Positions 35,264 to 47,191 of a DNA stretch of 64,000 bases are shown here, one piece after another. Source of the stretch: Ochotona curzoniae (taxonomy: Eukaryota; Chordata; Mammalia; Lagomorpha; Ochotonidae); contig NW_024464918.1 of assembly GCF_017591425.1 (NCBI RefSeq), positions 11,096,001 to 11,160,000 of the forward strand. The letters run 5' to 3'. Within the stretch, counting starts at the first letter, position 1. Each line of letters begins with the position of its first letter. Position numbers and translations under genes: made by a program. The notes beneath the pieces are model-generated. The model did not search any database. It was not told where the DNA came from and worked only from the letters and a program-made list of their open reading frames with translations.

Positions 35264-35507
35264 TTTTAAAGATTTATTTATTTTTATTATAAAGTCAGAT
35301 ATACAGAGAGGAGGAGAAACAGAGAGGAAGATCTTCCATCCGATGATTCACTCCCGAAGTGAGTGCAACGGCCGGTGCTGTGCAGATCTTTCCCAGGCCA
35401 CCAGCAGGGATCTGGATGGGAAGTGGGGCTGCCAGGGTTAGAACCGGTGCCTATATGGGATCCTGTCACGCTTAAGGCGTGAACTTTAGCCACTAGGCCA
35501 CGCAGCA
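35264..35507 (-). mobile_element. C-type SINE, minus strand, with internal deletion
   Basis: Tail complement AAAGATTTATTTATTTTTATT and TATAAAGTCAGATATACAGAG begin the copy; GTGAGTGCAACGGCCGGTGC is followed at once by the distal CCCAGGCCACCAGCAGGGA, so roughly 90 bp of the middle are missing. The head complement (GTGAACTTTAGCCACTAGGCC) is present. The tail form (…ACTTTATAATAAAAATAAAT in sense) places it with the copies at 43651 and 52179. Confidence 0.9.
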
Positions 35508-35527
35508 GTTTTTTTTTTTAACATACT

Positions 35528-35577
35528 TTTTTTTTTTAAGATTTATTTTATTTTTTTACTGGAAAGGCAGATATACA
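35528..35577 (-). mobile_element. Extremely 5'-truncated C-type SINE (about 50 bp)
   Basis: A T run, then TAAGATTTATTTTATTTTTT, ACTGGAAAGGCAGATATACA, then unrelated sequence. Only the last 50 bp of a SINE of the CTTTCCAGT tail form are present, directly beside the previous SINE. Confidence 0.85.
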
Positions 35578-38500
35578 CCAAATATGGAACTATAAAACTA
35601 CCGTGTTGGAGGGACATATTTGTGTGTATGTATGTGAATGAGCATGTAATACATGTCAAGAACAAAAATACTCCACTACTGCTATGCATTTGCTGCACCT
35701 GTGAGATCTTGATACCTCATTTTGTGAAATCTTCAATCACATAGTCTGGGGTTAGTGGAAAATTTTAAGAAGAGCGTATAGAAGAGAGGAGCTTAAAAGC
35801 TTCAAACATAAATTAATGATAAGATCATGGAAATATGAATCCCCCAGATTTCATCATTAACTATATATGGGAGTGAAATATCATGCTAAATTCACAAATA
35901 TGTGCAATTATTACCTGTTAATTAAGCATCTTAGGGAATTTGAAAGTGATGTTCTTATTTTAAAAATTGAGAAATGTTACAAGCATGCGGCCACTTGTTC
36001 CTAAATAATTTCTCTTATCAAAATCCACTATGATTTACTAGAGCTCTTCAACACTTATTTTCTTGGAAAGGGATTACCTTCGTATTGACAAAAACCAGTA
36101 GAAGAAATTGATAGAATAAATGCAAAATGCTAAATAGAAAAGCAGGTGGGTAGTATAGATGAGAACACAAAGTAAATGTCACAAAGAAAAATGTCTAAGT
36201 ATAGAGACAGAAACATTTACAATTAATATGACTTCTGCGTCTGATTTTTAAATACATTTCCTAATCACTTCTTTTCTTGATACCTGATTACACTTGACTT
36301 TTTAGTGCACTGTGGCTGATTAGCAAACTGGCTTCATTAAGATGGGGGATGTATGTGTTCTGCAGAAGAAGAGTTGCAAGATCCTTTTGGAAAAATAAAA
36401 TGTTTTCTGTGTTAATTTTTTCTTCTTTTTTAAAATTACACAGTAAGTTAAAAGCATGGTCGTTCTTCTTAGGATCCTTACTCATGCCAAATTCTTATGG
36501 GATCCCAAAAAAGTCAGCTGCCCTCTTCAGTTTATTCTCTTGGGATTCTGACTTTTCATAGAAACACTTAGAATGCAGCTCTCAATTGCAGCAGCAGGAA
36601 TTCGAATCCCAGTCAGGTTATAAAAACTTCATTATTTACTACAGACAAGGAAAGCACTATTTTAAAAGGTGTGAAATAAATCTCCCTGAAGAATCATTAA
36701 GCAATTTACCGAAATTTAATACATCTATTATTGTGTTTTAAATAAGCTTCACTATTTTATTATCCATAATAGTAAATATATGTTAGAATTTATTTAGTAA
36801 GCGTGAAGGGATGCTCTGGGATTAGAAGCAATTTTTCAAGTAAGTAGACTGTGTACTTTGTTACACTAAAACAATTAGATCTGAATTATGAGTATTTGCT
36901 CATAACATACCATAAAGAAGTACATTTTCAAATATTTCATAAATTCATAACTTTTATTTTGCAACTGCTCTTGAAGAATGATATAAATAGAACTCTTTAC
37001 AAAATCTGCAGAGAATATTTTATATATGAGAAAATTATTCCTGACCCTGCCATGAATAAACACATTGTAGTACCATAAATAGTTTTCAGTGTTATCTGGA
37101 GTTCAAGACAGTTTTTCCCACAGTTCTTGATGTTTTAGTAGTCAAGTAAATCTGTGTTCTGTGAAAGGAAAAGAGAATGATCACAAAAATAGAATGAATA
37201 TACCAGGAAAATGGTAAGTTTATGGTATTTAATGGTAGTTTTGCTTTCCAAGAGTGAACAGTCAAACTTGCATAAGTGTTGAACCCTATAATATTCCACT
37301 GCTTAAAAGTCTTGTTTTCCTTTTTTATGTAATATGACAAATGGATTCATCAAAAATGTCATTAGTGACAGATATCTAATGTTTCTCTTACTGTCTTACA
37401 AGTTTCTTTGCCTTTTCTTCTTATATTACTACATCTTGATTTTAGTAACAAATCTGTTTAATTTTAATTTCTCAATTTATATTGTATAGTACTTGATAGG
37501 ACATAAATATACATTCTAACATTGCTTTTGTGGATTAGCCAGTCTTTGAAATAGCAAGAATCAGAAACTATGGGGGATTCAACAGGATTTGAGCATACTG
37601 TTCATTCACAGACCACATAACCAGTAATTATTTTCCCTATTGCTATGTAGCTTCATCGTGGGTAATTCTGTGGGTCTTTGAACAGAGTACTCTGTGTCTA
37701 ATCTACAAAGAAGTGGCATGAAAGCAAAGGCCAGGACTTTATTTGGGGAAGCAGTTCCTAGAAGCATGCCTAATGATTCCCCAGGTATCCCTTCTGCTTA
37801 GCCTTTATGAAATTTATTGTTTCACATATTTTTGCATTTTTGTAATCTTCAGCATAAATCTGCTTTACCTAGACAGAGTTTCTTTCTAGTGAAATTGTAG
37901 TTTCTTTCCAAATGTAGTTAAATATATAGCTATAAACTTTTGAAGCCAAATATCACTGATTTCTGAATTCCTTTTCTTCAAACTGAACCAAACCAACAAC
38001 AAAATAACTAAGTGGATTACTCCTGTATGATCACTTAGACCAATTTGGTTCTGGAAGGTGACTTGCCAAAAAATCTAGTAATTATCTTTTGCTTTGTTAT
38101 CCTTATACATCTGTCTCATTTGATCTTGATGACTTACTTCTTTAGCTGATGGACCTTTATTTCCAAAAATATTGCTGCATCTGCTGTTGAATTTCACTCT
38201 TCTTAAAACCGTGACTCTTTGGACAAGTATATGATAAGCTCAGTGTGACATTTAGAAAAAGACAGCAGCTGAGAGTAAAGCCTGACCAAGTTGCTGTGTG
38301 AAGGTCAAGTCTCCACATTCAAAACTAAATGGAAGATGATTACAAGAATTTGTGTGGCTCTCCTAAAACTTTCTATTTAATTATGGGAATTGTGGTTTGA
38401 TTTTCATGCGTGGGTTGACATTTTATAGATTGTTTGCAGACCCTGTCAGAAAAAAGATAGTAGTAAAGTACAACTTCATTAGCCAGATGCTTGGTGCAAT

Positions 38501-38696
38501 TTTCTTAGATTTTTTTTTTTCATATCACAAATAACTTAAGCACAAATAGAAGTAGCTTACACTGAAGACAAATGGGTGTATACAAGGTAAGAGGATTTAT
38601 AGCCTCAGACATTGAGAAAATAGAGTGTATGGGGTCAAGTGAAATCAAGAGTGATTTCTCTTTCATTTAGCTCTGCTTTTTGCTTTCCTAGAATTC
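35578..38696. other. Unassigned sequence, 3.1 kb
   Basis: The longest stretch without a recognised repeat. AT-rich, no frame above about 80 codons, no RNA gene seen. A possible SINE echo (GCAGCAGGAATTCGAATCCC near 36590) is too short to call. Confidence 0.5.
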
Positions 38697-39006
38697 AGTT
38701 TATGTTTACTTACTTGATAAGAGGAGAGATGGACAGAGTAGGAACAAGGCGGGCTTATCTAGACCTTCCATCTGCTGTTCACTCCCCAAATGCTCACAGC
38801 ACAGCACCTTGGTTTCCTACCAGGCCCAAGTCAAAAGCCAATGACTAATTTCAGTCTCCAAGGTTGGTGACAGTGACCCGAATAATCAAACCACCACCTG
38901 CTGCCTACTAGGGTGGGGCTTACCAGGAAACTAGAATGAGAATGAGAGTAGGGAATCAAACTCAGGCACTGCAAGCAAAGTCCTAACCAACACACCAAAC
39001 TCTGAT
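38697..39006 (-). mobile_element. C-type SINE, minus strand, old
   Basis: Tail region TTTATGTTTACTTACTTG, then CTTCCATCTGCTGTTCACTC, CCCAAATGCTCACAGC, CAAGTCAAAAGCC, GGGAATCAAACTCAGGCAC (B-box complement) and AAGTCCTAACCAACACACC (head). The middle is strongly diverged. Confidence 0.75.
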
Positions 39007-41408
39007 TCCTTAGCTCTTCCTTTTGTGTGTATATTTTGAGTTTTCTTTTGGGTTAACCACTCTTAAAGTTCTGTTTTTTTATGCCAAAACATGTTCTGGG
39101 CACATTAGCATGCTTGATAGTAGAAACCAAGAAAACAGGATTAGCTTTGTTTTATTCAAAGAGCTTTGCACTTAAAGTAGTGCCATCTTCCCAATAATCT
39201 TCACAGCAGATCACTACATTCACTGAACATTATGCTGATTTAAGATTATTTGTTTCAACCAAGAATGCTGGTTGGGAAATTCCCAATAAAAGAGATCTCT
39301 TTTTAGTTTAGCTGTCCAAGAAGAGTATGAAATGTTTTGGGGAATTGTAAGAATGCTGTTTGAATTTGATTTATGTTGTTTTTGTCAGATATGATCACAT
39401 TTGTTGTGATTTTTTTCAAATGTCAGTTTATACTTCTCCATAGAACACAGTAGTGTATGCACAGTCCCTACTTAATGTGAAATTGCTACTTTCTGTATTT
39501 TTACTCAGCAGCAAACTTTCTGTTTGTTGCTTTCTAGCCATAATAATTTGCTCTTTTCAGACTATAGTCCTCTATGTCCATTACCATTTTCAGCCCATCT
39601 CTTTTCTGATTCTATTGGCCATCCTACAGTGCAGCACACCTGTGAGGTCTCTGAATCTGGTCTCCAGGAATGCAAATGCTTTCTCATGAGAAGTATACTG
39701 AATGATTCCATTTGGCTCTTGATCTATCAGGGCAACAGGGAAGTTAGAGTTTCAAGACCTTTACTATGAGTTTTCTTTAAGCCTTAGATATCTTAACTGA
39801 TCATAATAGACTTGATAGTGCAATAAGAAGGAGGAAGGATCGTACAGGTGAATACAGGAGAGACAGATAATTCAGGCCATGTTGCCTGGCAAGGGCAGAC
39901 ACAATACTGAAACACTCTGTTCCATTTAAGGAGCTGCATTTGATGTACAGACAGAGAAGAAAATGAAATATTTGCTTTATTAGAGGAAGAACATAGAAGA
40001 AATGGAAAGGAAAATGATGTGTGCATATAGAGAATAATGCTAGTTTGGCTTTTCCATTCTAATTTGCCTAGCAATAGTGCTTCTATTTCCATGAGTTCTG
40101 TTTCTCCCTTAACCCAGCTGGTTTTGTTGAGAAATTAGATCCACTCTGACTCCAAGGCCACCTGTCAATCTGACAATTATGATTGCTTGGTCAGTTATTG
40201 GTCTCACACTTTAATTATTACTCAATCAGGAGAAATAATCTCCATTCCAGAAATACTGCTCCAAATTTTGAGTGAATTATATCATACTTCTAGCTGTAGA
40301 GTTGGAAGCATGCAAGGTGTGGTGAAAGCTAACTCTAAGAGGAGTGCAGAGATTTAACATGGCGAGACCGTTACTAGCATAACGAGACGTTGTTTGGCCC
40401 TCTTGGCTCAATCCTATGACAATCTTTGGCTCTTTGTTACATTTAAGCCAGTACATTCACATTTAGAATAGGCTAAGGTGATGTTGGGTTTCTGTTACTG
40501 TCATTAAGACAGTGTAAATAGTATAAACTTTCAAATCGGAAACTTCAACATTTCCAGGGCTTTTCTACTCTGTTCCAACAGTATATCGCAGACATTTGTG
40601 ACAGAATGAACAAGCTGAGCATTTTTTTTCATTGCATTATACCCAATTTTTAAAGTAGTACTGACCTTTTTCATTTTTATAACTGATGTCACCTTCAGAG
40701 TGAGCTGCATATATATCCCATATCAATGTTCCTTCTCTGTCTAGAAATACTATGTAATAAAATGTTTACCTTCATTTTTGTTATATTTCTTGCTGATGAA
40801 AAATTTGATCTTAAGCTATTTTTGTCCTACAGTTAATGTTTTATTTTAAGGATAACCTTTTTGGTTGTTCTCCAAAGAGTATATGTCATTCAACTGATGG
40901 TCTAGAATGTTAAGCAAATTTTGTGTCTTTCCAATGCCACTGACCTTTTAGCTCCCTCTCCTAATAGTTCTAGGCTACTTGATCTGCCATTTTAAATACT
41001 TATATCAATATTTTAAAAATGTGTTAATCTTATAATTTAACTAAACTGAACACCAGTGTAATTAAAATATGGTTTTTAGAGAAACTAAGTCTATATTTAG
41101 AGTTCATATACATTTAGAAAGGAGCTGCTATATTATATTCAAAACAATGAAACAAACCTGTTTTTATTTTCATAGCATTTCATAGCATCTCGCAAGATAT
41201 ATATAAATATGATTTTTCTTAATTCCACGTAGTTTGACACATGTTAAAGAAATCCAAATTTTATGTGACTATTTTGAATATATGTAGAGGTGCTAACTTG
41301 GATTAAGGGAAACTAAATGAGTGTAAGACTCACTGAAGAGAGGAGTTGAGGAAGGACAGTGTGGCACTAATGTACCTTGTCAAGAAGATATGAGTCCTTG
41401 TTTGTTTT
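39007..41408. other. Unassigned sequence, 2.4 kb
   Basis: Plus frames at 39453-39769 and a 99-codon minus frame at 40092-39793 have no recognisable family. No repeat named. Confidence 0.45.
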
Positions 41409-41680
41409 TTCCTTATTATATTTTTTTTATTAGAAAAGCAGAGTTGCAGAGAGAGGATCATCCATCCACTGATTCACTTCCCAAATGAGCACAATGGCTG
41501 GAGCTGAGCCGACCCCGTGCCAGGGGCCTGGGGCTTCTCCACCCTCCTGCTTTCCCACACCTTAAGGAGAAAACCAGATCAGAATTGGAGCAGCCAGGAC
41601 AGGAACCAGTGGAGCAGCAGGGACAGTGCCTATATGAAGTGCTGGTATCACAAAGCCATGGCGCTTGACCCAAGTCCTTG
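41409..41680 (-). mobile_element. C-type SINE, minus strand, old
   Basis: TTATTATATTTTTTTTATTAG (tail), CATCCACTGATTCACTTCCC, AAATGAGCACAATGGCTGGAG, GCCAGGGGCC, AGGAACCAGTGGAGCAG and TCACAAAGCCATGGCGCTTG (head). The middle is rearranged or partly deleted. Confidence 0.8.
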
Positions 41681-43650
41681 CTAACTCAGAGAAAAATTGG
41701 CTTTGAAATCAGGAAGATATGTCAGTTGGTGGGAAAAATGTGGAAACCAGAGAATAAGCAGAAAATATTATTTAAGATACTTAGCTTGCTGAGTTAAATC
41801 GTGAACTACGGGAATTAGTTCAGTGATTTTGGCTAAGAAGGTTCACTTTGAATTTGAACAAGTAAGTTAGGGGTAGCCTGTGTTCTCTCATACTAGCTAG
41901 TGGTTTAACTGAATATTTATTCATATGTGGTGGAATATGTCAACAACATTAGACTATCGTGAAAGGCTATGTGATAATTTATATAAAGTTTGGAGTAGTG
42001 TACCAGATATATGAAAATAACTTAGTAACTATTATATATGCTATAATAACTATGCTTAAGATTGTACCAGAAAATTCTGGTACAAGATTCAGGGAGTTCA
42101 GATAATATGAGGAATTAGGTCCTATTATTTGGTAAAGAATTCACACTTGCTTGTACACAGAAATTTTGGTTGACAAGGATGCTGAATTTCTCAAATAATT
42201 CTGCTGTTAGCAGAGGAAGAACCATACAGACACCAGGCCCTAAGGGAGTGGAGCATCATGAAGATAATATGAAGATATTGGAACATTGGTTTTATTCTGT
42301 CATGCAACAAACCCTCAGCAATGCAGATCTCAGGGACTGTTTAAAGTATGAGTCCATTTCAGTACTCCAATTGCTAATGGGGTAGAAGTTACATTGATTG
42401 TTTCAGTTTTGGCAAGGGAAGACTATTTAGAAAAGACCACTCAGGGCCCAGTACTCCTTAAATTCAACTGTGTTAACTGGAACCAGAACCCATGCTAGAC
42501 TTTTAGCATGGCATATCACAGCTGCTAGTCACTGGTGTGATCTTTTTCTTGAAACAATTTCTACTCTTGACTTATGTGATGGCTAGGAGTGTCGTGTGTA
42601 TCAGATAAGAAATGCTGAATATATAATTACATTTTAGTCAGTTAATATCTTTAGTGTGTTTCCAGAGTTTTAATAAAGTGAATGTGCATGCATGTTATGT
42701 TGCTTTTGTAATACATTATGTTATACATTTTTCTCCTCTGGTGGTTTGGTTCCCCCTCTAATTAGCTCCAATGAACATGGTGCCCAGATCTCTTCCTACT
42801 TTTTAACTTTGGGTATGGTGTTCCCTTTTCCTGTGGGGAAAATATACCCTATTTGATTGTGGTATTTTCATGCTTCAAGCTTTGGCATATTCAGACTGAT
42901 AAAATGAGCCTTTTATCATACAGGTTCGCAACATAATTTTCAGCATGTATTATATTTATCATTGATGAATATTGTGCTCCATTTTGAACTAAATTGGATG
43001 GGGCAGGAATTATCCTTGATTTAATCTTTAATGACTTTCCTCATTCAGCACAGTGAGCTTAGTCAATAGACATTTGTAAAATATGGAAATAACAATAATT
43101 CTTGTATGTACAATTACTATTAACAACTGTTAATTTTCTGATTGGTGTGTCATAGTTGTCCTAATGTGTTTTAAAGACAGTAAGAAGCATCCTCCTATTA
43201 CATACTTATGAAATGCCAGTCAACAAGACTATGTAAGATTGTAGTTAGTTCTGGTTTATATTATAATAAACATTCACTCTTTAGTGTCTTAACTGCCATT
43301 TAGAACTCTTAAAAGATCTAATTTTATCTACAGCCAACCATACCAAGATCAATATTCACTGATAGGCTAATAATTAATAATCTACAATGTCAGCTTGTTA
43401 ACTTAATGGTTTCATGTTTGGCAGGATATTGATATTTGCAACAAATTAATTATTAACAAAGATCAATGCTGTATACGGGCAGAACCATTGAATAAATGAA
43501 GTACAAAACACAAAGTATTTTTAGTGAGTAAATAAAGTTAGCTAATTTTGAAAAGACAATGCTTAAGCTGCAAAATGTTGATGTTTCCTTCTAATATAGT
43601 ACATTTATTTATTTAATCTTATTTTTTATGCAGCCAATTGTTTTTTATTT
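41681..43650. other. Unassigned sequence, 2 kb
   Basis: No repeat or gene recognised. A 24-bp near-palindrome is at 42062-42085. Confidence 0.45.
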
Positions 43651-43979
43651 TTTGAGATTTGTTTATTTTTATTACAAAATTAGATATACAGAAAGGAGGA
43701 GAGACAGAGAGAAAAAAGATCTTCTGCCCAATGATTCACTCCCCAAGTGACTGCAATGGCTGGTGCTGCATAGATCTGAAGCCGGGAACCAGGAACCTCT
43801 TCCAGGTCTGACACATGGGTGTAGGGTCCCAAAGCTTTGGGCCATCCTTGACTGTTTTCCCAGGTCACAAGCAGAGAGCTGGGTGGGAAGTGGAGCTGCC
43901 GGGATTAGAACCAGCACCCATATGGGATCCCAGCGCGTTTAAGGCGAGGACTTTAGCTGCTAGGCTACACTGCCAGGCC
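43651..43979 (-). mobile_element. C-type SINE, minus strand, full length
   Basis: GAGATTTGTTTATTTTTATT, ACAAAATTAGATATACAG, CACTCCCCAAGTGACTGC, GGATTAGAACCAGCACCC (B-box complement), CCATATGGGATCCCAGCGCG, and AGGACTTTAGCTGCTAGGC (head). It shares the TTTGTAATAAAAATAAA tail (sense) and TTTAGCTGCTAGG head with the copy at 52179. Confidence 0.93.
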
Positions 43980-43984
43980 CTATT

Positions 43985-44240
43985 TTTAGTTTTTTATTCT
44001 GCCCATTTTTATTTTACAATTTTGTATAGGCTGGGATTTCCCAGCCCAAAACTCCCACTCCCCATCAGATTTTTCCCATTTTGTTATAATAGTGTAGTCC
44101 TTCATAAGGAATCCTAATTCTATCACTCTCTTATTTAAGTGTACCCTGACATTGTTGGTACAGACAATGTCAGACAATCCAGCATCCCATTGTCTACACA
44201 TGTCCAACAGTTTCATTGGGAATCCATCTTTTGTTTGAAT
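43985..44240 (-). mobile_element. Lagomorph-type L1 3' UTR, minus strand, second copy
   Basis: ATTTTACAATTTTGTATAGGC, TGGGATTTCCCAGCCC, the C-rich CTCCCACTCCCC, GACAATGTCAGACAATCCAG and CAACAGTTTCATTGGGAATCC parallel the landmarks of 20060-20265 in the same order and strand. It lies immediately beside the head of the SINE at 43651. Confidence 0.6.
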
Positions 44241-44403
44241 GCAGGGATGTATGTTCCATTATACCCCTACGCCTGTATATGATAGACCCAAGTACCCTGT
44301 CACTATACATTACCATAAGTGAGAAGCCATCTAACAGGGTCAACAACTGGCATGAGTTAAGAACAGCCACAACAACACCAACAACATCAACAACAAATTA
44401 TAG

Positions 44404-44472
44404 AAAGTTATAGAGAGGAGGAGAAGCAGAGAGGAAAATCTTGTGTCCCATGATTCACTCCCCAAGTGGCCT
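44404..44472 (-). mobile_element. C-type SINE fragment, minus strand
   Basis: TATAGAGAGGAGGAGAAGCAGAG, then CCATGATTCACTCCCCAAGTGG: only the 3' part of a SINE without a clear tail. A CAACAA-rich stretch (44365-44397) precedes it. Confidence 0.75.
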
Positions 44473-44737
44473 GGCTATGTAAAGACTAGAATATGATATT
44501 TGATAGAGAATAACAACATTATGGCCTAACGACCTTTTTGCTAAGCAAGTTCATGGATAGAAGGGAGACAGGCAATAAATGTCATCAGAATGGAAGAAAT
44601 AGCATCAGGCTTATCACACTTGTCCTTATTGGTCCCTCCCATTGCAGACTCAGAGTTCTGGGAGGGTAGAATGATTTGGGAAGGTGGACTCAGGATGTCA
44701 TCATTGATGTCATGAAAGTGTATTATGAAATTGAGTT

Positions 44738-45060
44738 GTGAGGCTGACTTTTGGCCTAGCAGTTACACCACCATTTAAGATGCCTATGTTCCAATTCAGA
44801 ATATGTGGTTGCAAGTCCTTGCTGTGTCTCCTGATTCCAGCTTTTGTTCATGCAGACTCTAGGAAGCTGCAGGCTAAGCAAATGATTCAGTGTTGGGTCC
44901 CTGCCATCAATGCAGGAGACAGATTGAGTTCCTGTCTCCTGGCTTTGTCGTAGGCATTTGGTAGTTGATCAAATGGAGGGAGAACACTTCGTTTCTGTCT
45001 GTCTGCTTTGTCTTTTACTGCCTCTAGCCACCTATCATCTATAAATATTTTTAAGTGAGT
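44738..45060 (+). mobile_element. C-type SINE, plus strand, strongly eroded
   Basis: TTGGCCTAGCAGTTACACC (head), AAGATGCCTATGTTCCAATTC, CTGATTCCAGCTTTTG, AGAGACAGATTGAGTTCC-like and GTCTCCTGGCTTTG, then CTGTCTGTCTGC and a decayed tail TAAATATTTTTAAG. Order and strand agree. Confidence 0.6.
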
Positions 45061-45164
45061 TGGTCTGATTTTGCTGTCTTCTGCATTCATTTTGGACTTC
45101 TGACATGTGTTGATGGACCATAGAGGCTCTTGCCAGATGTCAGGGTTGGCCAGCTGGCTGGCAT

Positions 45165-45245
45165 CCTCTCTTCCTTCTTTCCTTCCTGTCTCGTTTCCTT
45201 CTTTCCTGGCTTTCTCCCTCTCTTCCTCTCTTCCTCCCTCCCTTC
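45165..45245. repeat. CTTC-type polypyrimidine tract
   Basis: About 80 bp of CCTTCTTTCCTTCC, CTTTCTCCCTCTCTTCC and related words, nearly all C/T on the plus strand. Confidence 0.92.
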
Positions 45246-45426
45246 TTAACCTTAAAATTTTTTTTTTGAATTAACTACCCAGTATAGGGGACCGCATTAT
45301 ATCAGCATAAAACAGATCAAGTTATTGATAAAATCAAGGCCAGATACAATAAAATTTTTATTTATTTTATTGTTGATATGACTTTGATACAAGTTTAATA
45401 TGGTCACATAAAAAGTTATGGAATTC

Positions 45427-45640
45427 GGGCCCAGCGCAAAGGCCCAGCAGCTAAATCCACATCTTATATGCACCAGTATCCCATATGGGCACCCATTCTT
45501 TTCCCAGCTGCTCTACTTTTTCCCTTCTTGTGGCCTGGGAAAAATGGTAGAGGATGGCCAAACCCTTGGGACCCTTGGGACCTTGTACCTATATGGGAAA
45601 CCTAGAAGTAGCTCCTGGCTCCTGGCTTTGGATTGGTATA
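45427..45640 (+). mobile_element. C-type SINE, plus strand, lacking its 3' end
   Basis: GGGCCCAGCGCAAAGGCCCAGCAGCTAAAT (intact head), CCAGTATCCCATATGGGCAC, GTGGCCTGGGAAAA, GGCTCCTGGCTTTGGATTGG, then unrelated sequence. The last 100 bp, including the A-rich tail, are missing. A retroposition product should keep its 3' end, so a later deletion is likely. Confidence 0.88.
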
Positions 45641-45839
45641 GAAATCATAAACATATAACGTATTGAGATATCACAGTACAGACTCACTTTAGTAACTCAC
45701 TATACAGATCAAGTGTAGAATTGTTCAGCAAACCAAAAGCTGTTCAGTGGCTCTTTTATCATCCCCATTTTACTCACCAAAAATTCTTGTTATTTTTAAC
45801 ATGTTAGTTTAAGTAAGTTGTATTTTTGTAGTAGTTGGT

Positions 45840-46142
45840 TTTTTGTAAGATTTATTTAATTTTATTTGAAAGAGTTACAGAGGAGAAGGAGAAACAACGA
45901 GATCTTCAATCTATTTCCTCACCCCCCCAAATGGTTGCAACGGCGTTAGCTCAATTAGTCTGAAGCCAGGAGCCTAGACTTTCTTCCATTCTTCCCATGT
46001 GGGAGTAGGGACCCAATGACTTGGACAATGTTCTGCTGTTTTTCCAGGTGAGTTAGCAGGGAGCTGAATCAGCAGTGGAGCAGCAAGAACTTGAATTGGC
46101 ACCCCAGGCTAAGGCTTAACTTACTACACCGTGACATGAGCA
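45840..46142 (-). mobile_element. C-type SINE, minus strand
   Basis: GTAAGATTTATTTAATTTTATTTG, AGAGTTACAGAGGAGAAGGAG, TCACCCCCCCAAATGGTTGC, CTGAAGCCAGGAGCC, CCCATGTGGGAGTAGGG, AGTTAGCAGGGAGCTGAATC, ACTTGAATTGGCACCC (B-box complement), then the head. Older, rabbit-like form. Confidence 0.85.
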
Positions 46143-47139
46143 CCAGCAGTTGCCTTTATATAAGTGACACCAAAAAGAATATAGTTTCATGTTTTGCTCT
46201 ACAAACTGCAGTATTTGTTTATCAGGCTATGTGGGAAGGCATAAACAATATATATGTCTTTTCATACTCTGAACCACGTTTTAAAATCATATTCTCATCT
46301 GATGCTTTGGAATTTATAGATTCTGGAGAGTGAAAAAGTGGCTCAGTTTTTTATGCTTTCTTTCTTTCCATGATCTTCACTCTGAAAAACTCACTACCTT
46401 GGAAACTATCCCATATCTTCAAATGGAGGTTTATATTTCGACCACACTTGTTGTACTGGAAATGTTGATCAGAAACAAACTAACCCTTCCATTCAAATAA
46501 GCAGAAATCAAGGCAAGGAATTTTCATGTTTTTGAATTGATCTTCTGGGTTTATAATATAGAAGTTTCATTTTCCTTCTGTGACTTGTAATCCCTTAGGA
46601 GTGACCAACTCTTCCTGCAGCATTTACTTCCTTACAATTGCATTACTTCCCACAGGATAAACTATGTTGGCCTCCAACAAAAGACTGTTGTCTGTCATGT
46701 GCTCATTATTCATTTTATAATCTTGACTACTATCTCATGCTAGACAGTTCAAAAAGCTCATCGAAAGTGTGCTTTAGCTTTTAATTCTGTCCATACAAAA
46801 AGTTTTTGAAGCCACTTTATATTTCAGAAATGTATTCAACATTCTCTCTACCTTATTTGAAATGGACAAAAGCGAGGTAAGAAGTTTTATTTTTAAGAGT
46901 AACAGTTATTTGTTCAATTTTAGGCACCCAACGGGTATCACCTCTATAGATTAACTGTGCCTTTATATACATGGACAACTGAATAACGTGTATCTCCAAA
47001 ATACATTTTTACCTGAAGCAAGACGTTGTATTTTGTGTCAAATAAATATTGTTTTCCCTATTTCTAATGTTGTAGCCCTAGTTGTGACTTTTGAGTCTAA
47101 TAGGATCTTAGAGGAACTGATAACTTACAGCTTTGTCAT

Positions 47140-47142
<3 letters not shown>
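46143..47142. other. Unassigned sequence
   Basis: No repeat or gene recognised. Confidence 0.45.
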
Positions 47143-47178
<36 letters not shown>

Positions 47179-47191
47179 AGAGAGAGAGAGG
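47143..47191. repeat. (TG)n(AG)n compound microsatellite
   Basis: About fifteen GT units pass through GCGAG into about seven AG units. Cys/Val-rich frames over it are artefacts. Confidence 0.97.
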
